DNA of 64,000 bases from Castellaniella hirudinis (lineage in GTDB: Bacteria; Pseudomonadota; Gammaproteobacteria; Burkholderiales; Burkholderiaceae_B): positions 206,646-270,645 of the forward strand of contig NZ_JBHSDY010000006.1 in the NCBI RefSeq assembly GCF_042651965.1. The letters are read 5' to 3'. Position numbers and translations under genes: made by a program. Positions 27,102-35,914 of the stretch are shown piece after piece. Position 1 is the stretch's first letter. Each line of letters starts with the position of its first letter. The notes under the pieces were generated by a model. It was given only the letters and a program-made list of their open reading frames with translations, had not been told where the DNA came from and did no database searches.

Positions 27102-28618
27102 TGCCCGCCCCATTGACCGTTCAACAGATGCTGGCACTGTCGCCGATCGACCTTGCCATTCGACGTAAGCGGCAAGGGGCCGCACAGCACAGGCCCGAGA
27201 TCCCAGTGCTTCGGCACAATGGACTGAATCTGCTCGACCCAATGCGCCCTCAGATCACCCGCTTCGCGCACATCGGTCATCTCGATATTCAGGTAAAGCC
27301 CTATGATTTCACCCAGCGCCTCGTCAGAGACCGGACAGGCACAGCTCTGGACCGAAAACCGTTCCCAAATCAGCTCCTCGATCTCCTGACTACCCACCCG
27401 GCGTCCCCTGATCTTGATAAAGCCCGCCGCACGTCCGGTGATGCAGAGCCGCCCGTCATCAAGCAGGTAGCCCACATCACCTGTATTCAACCAGCCGTCT
27501 ACAAAACGCTGTTCTTGCCGCTGTCCGTCATACAGGTATCCCGCACTCACCGACTCTCCCCATACCCAAACCGCTCCCTCCCGGCCAACCCCGCAAGGGA
27601 GCCCTGTATCCGCTCGGCGAATCTCCACTCGCAGGCTGGCGAGAGGGTAGCCTACGCATCCTTGCGGGTAGTCTCCATCCACGGTAAAGGCCGCGATACG
27701 CGAGGTGGCCTCGGTTTGCCCATACATGACCATGAATGCGGCATCCGGATGAGCTTCGCGAAATGCGTGCACCACGGATGCGGCCAGATACCCTCCCGCC
27801 TGCAACCACCGCCTGAGCGTCTGGAAGGAGCGCTCCAGCACCCGGCTATGATGCTGGAGGAACGTATAGGAAGTCGGCACACCGGCAAAACTGGTGCAGC
27901 CATACTGATTGAGGGCATCCAGGATTTTCTCGGCGAACATCAACCGATCATCGACCACGACGCTGCCCCCCGCCCATAAATGGGTATGCAGGACACTGGC
28001 ACCAAAACAATAGTTCAAGGGCAGGCACAATAGTGCGCGATCCTGGTCACCCAACCCCTGCGAAGCAATGATGTCGCGCGTATTCGCCACCAGGTTCTGG
28101 TCCGTGATCTTGACGATTGCGGGCTGTCCTGTAGAGCCGGACGTCGGCGCAAGCAGACGGACAGGCTGGAAGCCCGGACGCTTGCCCGCATGCCCCTCAA
28201 AATCCTCGTCAATATCCGTTGTAAAAGACGCCCCTCGAACTACGGCTGCCGTCTCACCGCCCATCCAGCTTTCATCTTTCAGCCGCGCAGGCAACCAGCA
28301 CAGGGCGGGCTGTACATGCGCAATCAGCCCAGGCGCCTTGCGCGCCCATTCCTTGGCATCCAAGGTCAGCACAGTACGCCCGGAAGCCAGCGCACCGAGA
28401 TAGGCCAGGACTGACTCCAGCGTCAGCTCCAGCGCGAGAAAGACCGGCCCGGCACCACCGGCCTCCTGTGCCTTCCTGGCAAACGCCATTGCCCACGAAT
28501 CGACCGCAGCCCGGAGCTCCGCCCCCCCGATCCGCGCGCCCGTGCGCCCTTCTATCACGTCTCCTTTGATACGCGATAGCAAGGCCTGGCCAAAACCGGG
28601 CTCCCGGATGGCGAGCAT
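27098..28618 (-). CDS. AMP-forming acyl/aryl acid ligase
   Basis: About 506 residues from ATG 28618 (MLAIREPGFG). ANL-superfamily motifs are APTSGSTGQPAIVKIT (A3 loop), YGQTEATSRIA, YLYDGQRQEQRFVDGWLNTGDVGYLLDDGRLCITGRAAGFIKIRGRRV and the terminal lysine region TSNGKVDRRQ. It overlaps the ACP gene at TGATG, so it probably adenylates an acid and loads it on that ACP. The size and the GKVDRR ending resemble stand-alone NRPS-type A domains. The substrate cannot be read from sequence. Confidence 0.87.
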   Translation of the reverse strand: MLAIREPGFGQALLSRIKGDVIEGRTGARIGGAELRAAVDSWAMAFARKAQEAGGAGPVFLALELTLESVLAYLGALASGRTVLTLDAKEWARKAPGLIAHVQPALCWLPARLKDESWMGGETAAVVRGASFTTDIDEDFEGHAGKRPGFQPVRLLAPTSGSTGQPAIVKITDQNLVANTRDIIASQGLGDQDRALLCLPLNYCFGASVLHTHLWAGGSVVVDDRLMFAEKILDALNQYGCTSFAGVPTSYTFLQHHSRVLERSFQTLRRWLQAGGYLAASVVHAFREAHPDAAFMVMYGQTEATSRIAAFTVDGDYPQGCVGYPLASLRVEIRRADTGLPCGVGREGAVWVWGESVSAGYLYDGQRQEQRFVDGWLNTGDVGYLLDDGRLCITGRAAGFIKIRGRRVGSQEIEELIWERFSVQSCACPVSDEALGEIIGLYLNIEMTDVREAGDLRAHWVEQIQSIVPKHWDLGPVLCGPLPLTSNGKVDRRQCQHLLNGQWGGQ

Positions 28619-28857
28619 CAAAGGCCCTTGGCCTCGAGCACCCGTACGATAGAGGCTACATCCTCCATCTCCATGACTTCGTCTACCTCCAGGCTCACTG
28701 AAAAGATTTTCTCCAGTTCGGCCACCAATTGGACATGCCCCATGGAGTCCCACCCTGCAATATCGCCTGGCTCGCTTTGCATGGAAATGCTGGCCGGATC
28801 CGTATTGAAAGCCGCCGCGAAAGCCCGACGAACCTCATTGAACAATTTATCTTCCAT
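28618..28857 (-). CDS. Acyl carrier protein
   Basis: A 79-residue acidic carrier protein. DSMGHVQLVAELEKIF carries the phosphopantetheine-acceptor Ser in the D-S-M motif (residue 38). The length and helix pattern are typical. It sits directly before the AMP ligase and 12 bases after the DegT gene. Specialised ACPs occur in flagellin glycosylation islands, where they hold acyl groups for amino sugars; here it may also feed LuxE/LuxC. Confidence 0.9.
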   Translation of the reverse strand: MEDKLFNEVRRAFAAAFNTDPASISMQSEPGDIAGWDSMGHVQLVAELEKIFSVSLEVDEVMEMEDVASIVRVLEAKGL

Positions 28858-28869
28858 ATAAATTCCAAA

Positions 28870-29988
28870 TCACATATAAGGCTTGGGAAGGCATGTCATC
28901 AAAACACCGATGACTCTCTGAATTTCGCCCTCATGCATGTCATGATAACTGGGCAAATTGATCGCTCGTCCTGGAATCGACCAGGCATTGACGTTATCGC
29001 GCACCGGCTCGAACATGTCCATCCCCGAAAGCGGCCAGAAAAACACCCGGGCATCCACGTTTTCGGCCGCCAGGGCCGTCTGCAACGTCTCCCGGGTCAT
29101 CCCCATGCGTTCATCGAAGACGACTGTCGGCATCCAGGCGCCGTTGATCGTGCCGGGAGGTTCCGGGTTCATCAATACTCCATCAATGCCTGCCAGAGCT
29201 TCGCGGTAGGCCGCCAGGATTGCCCGCTTGCGCCCGATCAGATCATCGATCCGCTCCATCTGGGCGCAGCCGATCGCCGCCTGGATGTTGGACAGCTTGT
29301 ACTTGTATCCCACCGCATCCGGCCAGAACTGCTTCGTCTGCCCCCTGGCACGGCCATGATTGCTCAGCGTCAGGACGCGTTCGTACAAATCCGCATCCTG
29401 GGTGACGAACATGCCGCCTTCGCCTGTCGTCATGGTTTTGGAACCATGGAAGGAGAACGAGGCGAAAGCCCCCATCGTGCCGGCCCGCTTGCCGTGATAG
29501 ACCGAGCCGATCGCCTCGGCCGCATCCTCAATGACAGGAATGCCGTGACGCTCACCAATTGCCAGCAAGGCATCCATGTCGCACAGATTGCCATACAGGT
29601 GCACCGCCACGATGGCCTTCGTGCGCGGCGTGATGGCCGCCTCGACCTTGGCCGGATCCAGGCACCAGGTGTCGGGCAGGATGTCCACGAAGACCGGCGC
29701 GGCACCCAGATGCACGATGGGCGAGGCGGTGGCGATCCAGTTGGTATCGGCCATGATGACTTCATCACCCGGCCCGATGCCCAGCGCCGCCATCCCCAGG
29801 TGCAGCGCTCCCGTGCAACTTGACGTGGCAATGGCATGCTCGGCGCCCAGATGCGCCTTGAACGCCTGCTCGAACCGACCGATGTATTCGTAGCATCGAT
29901 CGCCCCAGCCGTTGGCCGCCGCATCGGTGGCGTAGCGCACCTCCAGCTCGGTGATCGACGGCTTGGTGTAGTGGATACGGGATTTCAC
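28870..29988 (-). CDS. DegT/DnrJ/EryC1 aminotransferase acting in the CDP-sugar path
   Basis: 372 residues from GTG 29988, which overlaps the preceding stop (GTGA) and has GGAG upstream. It has SCTGALHLGMAAL, VIEDAAEAIGS (PLP ring Asp) and SFHGSKTMTTGEGGMF with the Schiff-base Lys. The lysine rules out an RfbH-type 3-dehydrase, which has His there. It resembles perosamine-synthase-like enzymes and probably converts a CDP-4-keto sugar to an amino sugar. It is the second sugar aminotransferase in the island. Confidence 0.87.
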   Translation of the reverse strand: MKSRIHYTKPSITELEVRYATDAAANGWGDRCYEYIGRFEQAFKAHLGAEHAIATSSCTGALHLGMAALGIGPGDEVIMADTNWIATASPIVHLGAAPVFVDILPDTWCLDPAKVEAAITPRTKAIVAVHLYGNLCDMDALLAIGERHGIPVIEDAAEAIGSVYHGKRAGTMGAFASFSFHGSKTMTTGEGGMFVTQDADLYERVLTLSNHGRARGQTKQFWPDAVGYKYKLSNIQAAIGCAQMERIDDLIGRKRAILAAYREALAGIDGVLMNPEPPGTINGAWMPTVVFDERMGMTRETLQTALAAENVDARVFFWPLSGMDMFEPVRDNVNAWSIPGRAINLPSYHDMHEGEIQRVIGVLMTCLPKPYM

Positions 29989-31208
29989 ATGATCTCCAGG
30001 TGCGGCACGGCCGTCACGAATCGCGTCCCGCGCTCGGCCAGATGCCGGTTCTGCTCCCGGACCTCGGCCGCGATGTTCCACGGCAGGATCAGCACATAAT
30101 CGGGCCGTTGCCCGGCCAGCGCCTGCGGCGCAAGAATCGGGATATGGCTGCCCGGTAAATATTTGCCCTGTTTGGCCGGCGCCGCATCGCACACGAACGG
30201 CAGCAGATCGGGCTTCACGCCCGCATAATTCAGCAAGGTATTCCCCTTGGCCGCCGCGCCGTAAGCAGCCACGGTCTTGCCCAGGCGCTTCTGCTCCAGC
30301 AGAAAACCCAGCAGGGCGTCCTTGACCTGGTCGGCACGCGCCTGGAACGCCCGGTAGGTGTCCAAGTCCAGCAGGCCGCCCCCGGTCTCCAGGCGCAAGA
30401 TGCGCTCGACCTCGGGCCGCTGCTCCATGGACGCCGCCGCATGGCAGCCGTAGACCCGCACACTGCCGCCATGCGTGGGCAATTCCTCGAGGTCATAAAT
30501 CCGCAGGCCGGCCGCCTCGAATATCCGCCGCACGGCATGAACGGACAAGTATGAAAAGTGCTCGTGATAGACGGTATCGAACTGCGTATGCTGGATCAAA
30601 CGCAGCAGATGCGGAAACTCCAGCGTGATCGTGCCCTCGGGCTTGAGCGCCGCCGCCAGCCCGCGCGTGAAATCATTGATATCGGGCACGTGCGCGTAGA
30701 CGTTGTTGCCCGCGATCAGGTCGGCCCGGCGTCCCTCGCCGGCCAGCCGGCGGCCCAGCGCCTCGCCGAAGAACTCGCGCAGCACCGGCACACCGATGGC
30801 TTCCGCCGCCGCCGCCGTGCCGGCCGTGGGTTCGATACCCAGGCACGGAATGCCGGCAGCCACAAAATTCTTCAGCAAATAGCCGTCATTGGAGGCGACC
30901 TCGATCACGAAGCTCTTGCCCCCCAATCCCAGGCGCTGCGTCATGTCCCGCGCATACCGCTGCGCATGGGCCAGCCAGCCGCTGGAGGTGCTGGAAAAAT
31001 ACGCATAGTCCGGGCTGAACAATTCATCGGCCCGCGCATAGTCCTCGGTTTGCACCAGCCAGCATTGGTCGCACACGCGAATCTTCAGCGGAAAATACGT
31101 TTCCGGGCGGCTCAGATCCTCGGCCTTCAGGTACGCGTTCGATGGCGGCGCAAAGCCCAGGTCCAGAAACGTGTGGCGCAGCATCGCGCCGCAATGTCGG
31201 CAATTCAT
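29985..31208 (-). CDS. Sugar C-methyltransferase (TylC3/NovU-like)
   Basis: 407 residues from ATG 31208 (ATGA overlap). An N-terminal zinc-binding unit, CRHCGAML, is followed by FAPPSNAYL, a variant of the family's LGxxPLAN motif, and by CDQCWLVQ. The SAM domain has FVIEVASNDGYLLKNFVAAGIPCLGIEPT, then TITLEFPHLLRLIQHTQFDTVYHEHFSYLS. The C-terminal domain has YGAAAKGNTLLNY. This three-part layout (Methyltransf_13/SAM/Methyltransf_14) is that of 3-C-methyltransferases that branch 4-keto deoxysugars. The expected product is a C-methyl-branched CDP-deoxysugar. Confidence 0.88.
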   Translation of the reverse strand: MNCRHCGAMLRHTFLDLGFAPPSNAYLKAEDLSRPETYFPLKIRVCDQCWLVQTEDYARADELFSPDYAYFSSTSSGWLAHAQRYARDMTQRLGLGGKSFVIEVASNDGYLLKNFVAAGIPCLGIEPTAGTAAAAEAIGVPVLREFFGEALGRRLAGEGRRADLIAGNNVYAHVPDINDFTRGLAAALKPEGTITLEFPHLLRLIQHTQFDTVYHEHFSYLSVHAVRRIFEAAGLRIYDLEELPTHGGSVRVYGCHAAASMEQRPEVERILRLETGGGLLDLDTYRAFQARADQVKDALLGFLLEQKRLGKTVAAYGAAAKGNTLLNYAGVKPDLLPFVCDAAPAKQGKYLPGSHIPILAPQALAGQRPDYVLILPWNIAAEVREQNRHLAERGTRFVTAVPHLEIM

Positions 31209-31771
31209 GAATGCAAATCCAGTCCGGTAAATTCCTCGGTCACGGCGGGATGGCGCAGATCGCGCGCCGACTGTAACGCAATCGGCAAGGGCCACTCGAT
31301 GCCCAGCGTCGGGTCGGTGGCCGACAGCCCCCCCTCGGCTTGGGCGGCATAGGGCGCGGAGTGCAGATACAGCAGCTCGCAATCATCGGTCAGCGTCTGG
31401 AAGCCGTGCGCAAATCCCTGCGGGATCAGCAGGGCGCGGCCGTTGTCGGCGGACAGCTCCACGGCGCGCCAGTGCAGAAACGTGGGCGAACCGGCGCGCA
31501 GATCCAGGCCCACATCCCACACGCGGCCCCGCAAGCAAGTCACGAGTTTCATCTCGGCATGCGGCGGATGCTGGAAATGCATGCCCCGCACCGTCCCCCG
31601 CGCCTGAGTCCAGGTGTGGTTGATCTGAACGACAGGTTGATCCCAGCCGGCGGACGCCAATTCCTCGGCACAAAAGAGCCGCGACAGGAAACCCCGTTCA
31701 TCGCCCAGGCGCCGGCGCTCGATGACGCGCAAGTCCTGGATGCCGGTCTCAGTCACAGTAAAACGGCTCAT
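31205..31771 (-). CDS. dTDP-4-dehydrorhamnose 3,5-epimerase-like (RmlC-type) protein
   Basis: 188 residues from ATG 31771 (ATGA overlap with the dehydratase). RmlC-cupin motifs are RGFLSRLFCAEELASAGW, QINHTWTQARGTVRGMHFQHPPHAEMKLVTCLRG (catalytic His), ALLIPQGFAHGFQTLTDDCELLYLHS. Here it should epimerise the CDP-4-keto-6-deoxyglucose made by the adjacent RfbF/RfbG rather than a dTDP sugar, as expected from a cluster with no RmlA/RmlB. Confidence 0.87.
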   Translation of the reverse strand: MSRFTVTETGIQDLRVIERRRLGDERGFLSRLFCAEELASAGWDQPVVQINHTWTQARGTVRGMHFQHPPHAEMKLVTCLRGRVWDVGLDLRAGSPTFLHWRAVELSADNGRALLIPQGFAHGFQTLTDDCELLYLHSAPYAAQAEGGLSATDPTLGIEWPLPIALQSARDLRHPAVTEEFTGLDLHS

Positions 31772-32859
31772 GCGGCGCGTCCCGCTGTCTCGAAGGCCTG
31801 GATATCGGCCTCGCATAGCGCACGAGCATCCGCACCCTCGTGCCGGCGGCGATACCAGTTCATGGTCCTATCGATCGACGTATCCAGATTCCAACGCGGC
31901 TGCACGCCCAACACGGTACGCGCGCGGGCGGTCTCCAAGGCCAGGCAGCCGGCCTCGTGAGGTCCTTCGGCGCCATCGCCCCACTGGACGTCTCCGTCGC
32001 CATAGGCTTGGCGCGCCCGCTCGATCACCTGGCGCACCGTAGCGGCCTCGTGCGTGTGCGGACCGAAGTTGTAGGCGCCGGCCAGGCCCGGCTGCCTATA
32101 CAAGCGCTCGGCCAGATGCAGATAGGCGTTCACTGGCTCCAGTACATGCTGCCAGGGCCGGATCGCCTGCGGACGCCGGATCGGCAGGGGCTGCCCTGCC
32201 TGCCAGCAACGCACCGCATCGGGAATCAGCCGGTCGGCAGCCCAGTCTCCCCCGCCGATCACATTGCCCGCTCGCGCCGAAGCCACCGCCACGCCCTGGG
32301 CGGACAGCCAGGCGTCACGGTAGCTGGCGATCACCAGCTCGCTGGCCGCCTTGCTGGCGCTGTAGGGATCGTGCCCGCCCAGCGCGTCACCCTCACGGTA
32401 AGGATAAGGCTGCTCCAGATTGCGATACACCTTGTCGGTCGTCACCATGACAGCGGCCCGCACGCTGTCCAGACCACGCAGCGCATCAAGCACATGCACT
32501 GTGCCCATGACATTGGTTGCGTAGGTTGCCAGCGGATCCTCGTAGCCGGCACGCACCAAAGCTTGCGCGGCCAGGTGGAAGACGATTTCGGGCTCTGCCC
32601 GGCGAATCTGCTCAGCCACCGCTTGTGTATCGCGGATGTCGATGAAATGAGAGTCACATGCTTCATCCACCTGCGCCAGAGCATACAGACTCGGCTCATC
32701 GGGTGGCGGCAACGCAATACCCGTGACCCGAGCGCCCAGGCGATGCAGCCATAAAGCCAGCCAGCTCCCCTTGAAACCCGTGTAGCCAGTCAGCAACACT
32801 CGTCGATCGCGCCAAAAAACAGGATCGGGGCTGATCGGCGGGATAGTGTCCGTGTGCAT
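31768..32859 (-). CDS. rfbG: CDP-glucose 4,6-dehydratase
   Basis: 363 residues from ATG 32859 (TGATG with the rfbF stop). It is an extended SDR with GYTGFKGSWLALWLHRLGA (NAD loop), FHLAAQALVRAGYEDP, TTDKVYRN, and the catalytic YSASK in DPYSASKAASELV, then RAGNVIGGGDWA. GFKG and the GGGDW block are diagnostic for CDP-glucose rather than dTDP-glucose dehydratases. It converts CDP-glucose to CDP-4-keto-6-deoxyglucose, the branch point for 3,6-dideoxy, amino and branched sugars. Confidence 0.94.
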   Translation of the reverse strand: MHTDTIPPISPDPVFWRDRRVLLTGYTGFKGSWLALWLHRLGARVTGIALPPPDEPSLYALAQVDEACDSHFIDIRDTQAVAEQIRRAEPEIVFHLAAQALVRAGYEDPLATYATNVMGTVHVLDALRGLDSVRAAVMVTTDKVYRNLEQPYPYREGDALGGHDPYSASKAASELVIASYRDAWLSAQGVAVASARAGNVIGGGDWAADRLIPDAVRCWQAGQPLPIRRPQAIRPWQHVLEPVNAYLHLAERLYRQPGLAGAYNFGPHTHEAATVRQVIERARQAYGDGDVQWGDGAEGPHEAGCLALETARARTVLGVQPRWNLDTSIDRTMNWYRRRHEGADARALCEADIQAFETAGRAA

Positions 32860-33632
32860 CACATCCAGGTTTTCCACGGAGCCCGACCGGATGCCCACAG
32901 ATCCTCAAGCAGGTTTTTTTCCCGCAAAGTATCCATCGGTTGCCAAAAACCGTTGTGCTCAAAGGCCATCAGTTGTCCGTCGCGCGCGAGCGACGCCAGC
33001 GGCTCGCCTTCCCAACTGGTCTGATCGCCCTCGATCCGATCCAGACATGCAGGCGACAACACGAAAAAGCCGCCGTTGATCAACCCGCCGTCGCCTCGAG
33101 GTTTTTCCGTGAACCCGGACACTTGATCGCCTTCACGCTTCAGTGCCCCATAGCGCCCCGGCGGCTGAACCGCCGTCACCGTCGCCAGACGACCATGCTG
33201 TCGGTGAAAACGGACCGATGCTCCGATGTCCACATCGCTGACGCCATCTCCGTAGGTAAAACAGAAGGCATCCTCATCCGCCACGTAATCGCGCACCCGC
33301 CTCAAGCGGCCGCCCGTCAGTGTCGTCTCACCCGTATCGACCAGCGTCACCCGCCAGGGCTCCGCATGCCGCTGGTGCACCTCCATGCGATTGGTGCTCA
33401 TATCGAAGGTCACATCCGACATGTGCAGGAAGTAGTTCGCGAAATACTCTTTGATCACATAGCCCTTGTAGCCGCAGCAGATCACGAAGTCCCGGATGCC
33501 ATGATGCGAGTACATCTTCAGGATATGCCACAGGATGGGCTTGCCCCCGACCTCCACCATCGGTTTGGGCTTCAGGTGCGTTTCCTCGGAGATGCGGGTG
33601 CCCAGCCCCCCGGCCAGGATGACTGCTTTCAC
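32859..33632 (-). CDS. rfbF: Glucose-1-phosphate cytidylyltransferase
   Basis: 257 residues from GTG 33632: MKAVILAGGLGTRISEETHLKPKPMVEVGGKPILWHILKMY (nucleotidyltransferase signature), VICCGYKGYVIKEYF, FCFTYGDGVSD and GGFFVLSPACLD. It makes CDP-glucose from CTP and glucose-1-phosphate. It is the first gene of the long leftward operon and overlaps rfbG. The upstream 195 bases are shared with the divergent gene at 33828. Confidence 0.95.
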   Translation of the reverse strand: MKAVILAGGLGTRISEETHLKPKPMVEVGGKPILWHILKMYSHHGIRDFVICCGYKGYVIKEYFANYFLHMSDVTFDMSTNRMEVHQRHAEPWRVTLVDTGETTLTGGRLRRVRDYVADEDAFCFTYGDGVSDVDIGASVRFHRQHGRLATVTAVQPPGRYGALKREGDQVSGFTEKPRGDGGLINGGFFVLSPACLDRIEGDQTSWEGEPLASLARDGQLMAFEHNGFWQPMDTLREKNLLEDLWASGRAPWKTWM

Positions 33633-33827
33633 GATAAGATCCTATCGACAACCGTCACGGTCACCCTTGCATACGGCGGCACGTCCGGCAACGTTAAGAG
33701 AAAAACGGCCAAAGAGAAGGCCATCTCGACATCTTACTGAAAACCGGGCATGGCAAAATTAGAGAAATGGGCACTTTCCACACTCTTCTCAAGAGATTAA
33801 GACAGCCACCAAAAAAGGACAACCTTG
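33633..33827. other. Divergent intergenic region of the glycan island
   Basis: 195 bases between the leftward rfbF operon and the rightward 33828 gene. It must hold the promoters of both. The right part is AT-rich, and AAAGGA precedes the ATG at 33828. I could not assign convincing -35/-10 elements. Confidence 0.45.
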
Positions 33828-35777
33828 ATGGAAAAAATTTCTCTGACAGAGCTATCAGAAAGGTGGCGGAAAAACCAACATAAAAACGGCAAAATCAGAA
33901 TTGGCATCAAAGTCGGGCACAGCCCGATCAACCATCATCTGCAGATACTCATCAGAAAAATCAATCAATTCAAAAAAATCAGCGGTTACGCACTGACGAG
34001 GCAGGCAGAATATGATGCGAACAAACACTGGTACCAACGAGAATTTTCCGGAAGCACCCTTATTACATACAATCACGACGAAAATTTCTTGCTGGAAAGA
34101 TTCGATGCGGTGCTGCTGCCGGAGTCCAATTTCTATCTATACGAAGACTACCCCAAGAACCTGATCAAGATCGGCCTGCCTCATGGCGTGGACATCCCTT
34201 TTCAAAAAACCGTCATGGACTACGGCGGCGGAGCAGTTTTTGATTACATATTAAGCCCGAAAGCGGATTCCTCCAGGGCAGAGCCTGAAGCATTTGAAGA
34301 CATATATCACAAGAATATCCGCAATCATTCCAGAAATCATGTTTGTCAAATCCCCTTCGGATTCCCAAAGCTGGATGATTTCATCGATGAGGCGACGCAG
34401 GCTGAACAATCGGGCGTGAACTCGATCGTCTACCATATTGCAATCCTGTCCATAGAACAGGAAAAATCCATAGACATCATCGCATCGACACTTAAGAAAT
34501 TGCTGGATAACTTTCCGGACAAAAGGATTATTTTCCGGCCATACAAATACGACCAGGAACACGAAGTCATCCAGCAATGCCTCAGAATCGGGACGGAATA
34601 CCCGAACTTTTATCTCAGCACGGCGGAATCCTATGCACGTGACTATGCAACCGCGCTCGCCATGGTCTGCCATCGGCCATACAAAGCCCACCTGTTCAGT
34701 CTCGCAACGGGGCGCCCTATATTCCTTTGCCATCCCGACGAAAACCCCATCAGCACATCAGATCCATCGGTCAAGCCCTGCCCGGAAAGCGGTCTGGTCC
34801 AAGCGCTCAGGTCTTATATAGAAAAAAACGAAACCATCACGCTCACCCAGCGTCTCGACACCTGCCGCCGGCTTGGATTTCACAACCCCGGAAGCTCCGT
34901 TGAATATCTCGTCGAAAATATCGACCACATCGTTAAGGACAAACCCCATCCGGACTGGACTTATTATCCTCTGGACTCCGGAAATACCCCGCTTGAAATC
35001 GGAGACTACACCGCCATTCAGGTCCTTTCAGCAAAACCGGCGAACATCACCCTCAATGGCATTTTCTTAAAATACCCATCGAGACGGGAAATCCTGCTAT
35101 TCCTAGCCGATAGCTACTCCAGGAAAACCGTCCTTCTTGATTATTACGCCAAATTAAGCCTGAAATGCTTTTACAGGCTCATCACAGAGGGAACCCCGTC
35201 CCATACGCTCAAAGGGATGATCGAATACTGGTGGTCAAAAAAGGGACACGTGCTACTACAGCATGTACTCGACGACCAAGAAGTCCATGCGCGCCAGTCG
35301 ATAGAACATGCAGACGTGCTCGAAGAAGGCTTTATTTCCAATCTGCTGCTTGCCGCCAAGGATATCCGCACCTACGAAGAAAAGGAGGAATTCCAGGAAT
35401 ACGGAATACTGATCGACTTGAGCACATTTGAGCCTGTCATCCACGACGGCGATTTGGCGCTGTACGGCGCAAGGCAGCTGGCGCACCAATTCCTCGAACA
35501 TCAGGCCACGACATCACACATCAGAATGATCGTGGATCCGGACGCCCGGATCGTGGGCACGCAAGTCGGGGGCATGACCGTTCAGCATCCCGCCGCGCTT
35601 CGCACGTGCGATACACCTATCCTGATCTGCTCATTCGCCTATCTGCTGGAGAGTGTTCTTGAATTGAAAAAGACTCTGGGGTCTAATAGAAAACTGTATG
35701 CAGTTTGCAAGGACCCGCAAATTTTCAATTTTCTGCCGCTGCTTCAAGAAATGAGAGATCATTTTCAAAACGCTTGA
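33828..35777 (+). CDS. Large unrecognised glycan-island protein, possible GT-B transferase
   Basis: 649 residues, ATG 33828 with AAAGGA upstream. The N-terminal ~390 residues look like a GT-B or glycerophosphotransferase fold: IGLPHGVDIPFQ, IIFRPYKYDQEHEV and ALAMVCHRPYKAHLFSLATGRPIFLCHPDE are reminiscent of the TagF-type His-Gly and RP motifs. The middle is helical. The C-terminal ~150 residues (IRMIVDPDARIVGTQVGGMTV ... TPILICSFAYLLESVLELKKTL) could be a small Rossmann domain, as in sugar-modifying enzymes. The codons are AT-richer than the flanks. I infer a transferase but do not recognise the family. Confidence 0.6.
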   Translation: MEKISLTELSERWRKNQHKNGKIRIGIKVGHSPINHHLQILIRKINQFKKISGYALTRQAEYDANKHWYQREFSGSTLITYNHDENFLLERFDAVLLPESNFYLYEDYPKNLIKIGLPHGVDIPFQKTVMDYGGGAVFDYILSPKADSSRAEPEAFEDIYHKNIRNHSRNHVCQIPFGFPKLDDFIDEATQAEQSGVNSIVYHIAILSIEQEKSIDIIASTLKKLLDNFPDKRIIFRPYKYDQEHEVIQQCLRIGTEYPNFYLSTAESYARDYATALAMVCHRPYKAHLFSLATGRPIFLCHPDENPISTSDPSVKPCPESGLVQALRSYIEKNETITLTQRLDTCRRLGFHNPGSSVEYLVENIDHIVKDKPHPDWTYYPLDSGNTPLEIGDYTAIQVLSAKPANITLNGIFLKYPSRREILLFLADSYSRKTVLLDYYAKLSLKCFYRLITEGTPSHTLKGMIEYWWSKKGHVLLQHVLDDQEVHARQSIEHADVLEEGFISNLLLAAKDIRTYEEKEEFQEYGILIDLSTFEPVIHDGDLALYGARQLAHQFLEHQATTSHIRMIVDPDARIVGTQVGGMTVQHPAALRTCDTPILICSFAYLLESVLELKKTLGSNRKLYAVCKDPQIFNFLPLLQEMRDHFQNA

Positions 35778-35914
35778 GAGTCCTGCCGCCGTCTATTAAA
35801 CCCCACGTGCCACGCGCGCAGCCTATTCCATTCCCATAGACTTCCCGCCGTCCTTTCCCCCCCATTCAGATCAACCGTCCTGAACGCAGTCACCCTTCAG
35901 AAATCAAGCTGCCC

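Noticed and set aside
28870..29988. RfbH-type CDP-4-keto-6-deoxyglucose-3-dehydrase
   Set aside because: The Schiff-base lysine is present in SFHGSKT, whereas RfbH has His at that position and iron-sulfur cysteines not seen here.
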